DNA from: Glossina fuscipes
Taxonomy: Eukaryota > Arthropoda > Insecta > Diptera > Glossinidae
Direction of reading: 5' to 3'
DNA length: 64,000 nucleotides
Assembly: GCF_014805625.2 (NCBI RefSeq)
Contig: NW_023998439.1
Location: 712,846-776,845, forward strand
Every line of letters starts with the position of its first letter. The first letter of the stretch is position 1. Shown here in pieces: positions 62,851-64,000 of this stretch. A program made the position numbers and the translations under genes. The notes under the pieces are model-generated. The model was not told the origin of the DNA. It ran no database searches and was given only the letters and a program-made list of their open reading frames with translations.

Positions 62851-64000
62851 GGTTGCCCGACATACACTCAATCTATTTATCATTTCCCTATCTTCAGGGT
62901 TTAGATGAGGACGTTTGTATTTGCAATAACAAACACTTGTTTCTAATACTCGAGTAGCCGTTTACTCTATGCATAGGGACAAAATGGTGTCTGTCTGTAG
63001 AGACGCTTAACGAATCCAGTAAGAAGCCAACCAGCCCTGTAGGATTGGCAGATGGATGGTTTCAAAATGAGTTGATCAAAACAAAATGTTGTCGTTAATA
63101 TTCGGGAAACATGTTCACTCCTATGTAATAAGAATGCGAAAATAAATTTATCCATTTGGGGTAAAATAGTACCCACTAATATATTCCCCTGTTATTACTA
63201 AATCATGTGCCAGCAAGCAACTCTGTCGTGGCGTAGTATAAATGGAAGGCAACAAAACTAGCCATAGCAGAGACGATCACCGGCCTTACAGTAGTAAGGT
63301 CCTAACGAGCCATAAGTCGGGATCGTCTGCTTTTGCTCTTGACCTTGGCAAATTGGCAAGATTGGGGAATTTTCTTTTTTCCTGCCACAGCGGCGATGCC
63401 TGATGGATTGTTCCACTGCACTTATCGTCGGCCGCGCTTAGCTAGGAAACTCTGCTCTGACGGTGACGCCCGCTTGGAATCTTCCCCTGCACTCATCGTC
63501 AGCGGCACTTATTTAGAGCAGAGCGAGGAGTCACTTTGGGAGAGAGAGAGAGAGAGAGAGACTAGGAGAGCAAAGAGAGGCGATCGCATCGTAAAGAGAA
63601 TGGCTAACGCGTACGAGACTATATCGAGGACAGCAAATCGTTCATAATAAATTTATTTTTACGTTAATGAAAATCGAGAGAGAAAGCTAAAAGTGCAGGA
63701 GTTTTAATCGGTGACGTGGACAGCAGAAAAAACGCGACACTCTTTGTAATAAATGGACCCTGGCGCGTCTCAGCTGACTCGCACATTAGGAAGCAGAGAA
63801 ATACCAGTTTACAAGCTGCATTAAAGTTGGTCCTGAAATCAGAGTGGATCAGAGGAATGCTTACGAATTTGGCGAGCCGGAGTAGATTCTTCATGCATAT
63901 ACACATTTAAGGCAAACATTTTGGAAAAATCTTTGCTATGATTCCGGTACCTGTACAAAGGACTGACCGTAGACATGGAATAATATGGTTTCGCCTAATT
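62851..64000. other. less AT-rich end of window with TATA-like promoter
   Basis: No gene recognised. TATAAAT at 63237-63243 is followed by a stretch of higher GC (63250-63640), a (GA)n tract at 63538-63560 and an AATAAATTTATTTTTACG run at about 63647-63664. It could be the start of a transcription unit or a solo long terminal repeat; open frames of 104 and 64 codons here match nothing I know. Confidence 0.4.

Overview
The window looks like nuclear DNA of a higher (brachyceran, probably calyptrate/muscoid) fly. It is strongly AT-rich and full of microsatellites. The introns are short to medium with consensus splice sites. The recognisable proteins (a CaaX nuclear-envelope protein resembling Kugelkern, Greatwall kinase, a Pickpocket channel, Poc1, a RIB43A protein) are closest to the Drosophila versions as I remember them. 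Two assembly gaps are present (24648-24657, 37110-37209). I saw no bacterial genes, no CRISPR and no endosymbiont-like insert. Exact species cannot be told from the sequence alone.

Layout. 1-1543: a kugelkern-like gene (+), ending in a farnesylation motif. 4127-5373: a mariner transposon with an uninterrupted transposase on the minus strand. 6175-11284: greatwall (+), which I resolved into 11 exons (826 codons, all phases consistent). 12598-12870: an isolated GC-rich patch. 14290-19901: a pickpocket-family DEG/ENaC channel (+), resolved into 8 exons (547 codons). 21748-22752: an intronless Poc1-like seven-blade WD40 protein (+). 40036-41184: a single-exon RIB43A-type ciliary protein (-). The rest, about 17 kb between Poc1 and RIB43A and about 23 kb after RIB43A, has no long gene. 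It is a graveyard of transposable elements plus a few short exon-like segments.

Reading that gene-poor DNA in all frames gave several broken elements: a frameshifted piggyBac-like transposase (62150-62850), a second, heavily decayed mariner on the minus strand (60090-60740), a scrap of non-LTR reverse transcriptase (28060-28180), a tRNA-headed SINE family with a (TAA)n tail (about four copies plus a second head type), and dispersed repeats sharing an AACAAGTAAG-type terminus, one with a perfect terminal hairpin, as in Helentron-type elements. An 801-bp inverted-repeat element (29849-30649) and a 190-bp tandem duplication (about 32920-33290) are also present.

How the genes relate: three of the five have cell-division, nuclear-envelope or centriole/cilium roles by family (kugelkern, greatwall, Poc1) and RIB43A is an axonemal protein, but they are independent transcription units and I see no evidence of joint regulation. 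I found no convincing novel multi-gene system. The best leads for something undescribed are the unassigned exon-like segments at 41987 and 47094, the inverted-repeat element, and the SINE family.
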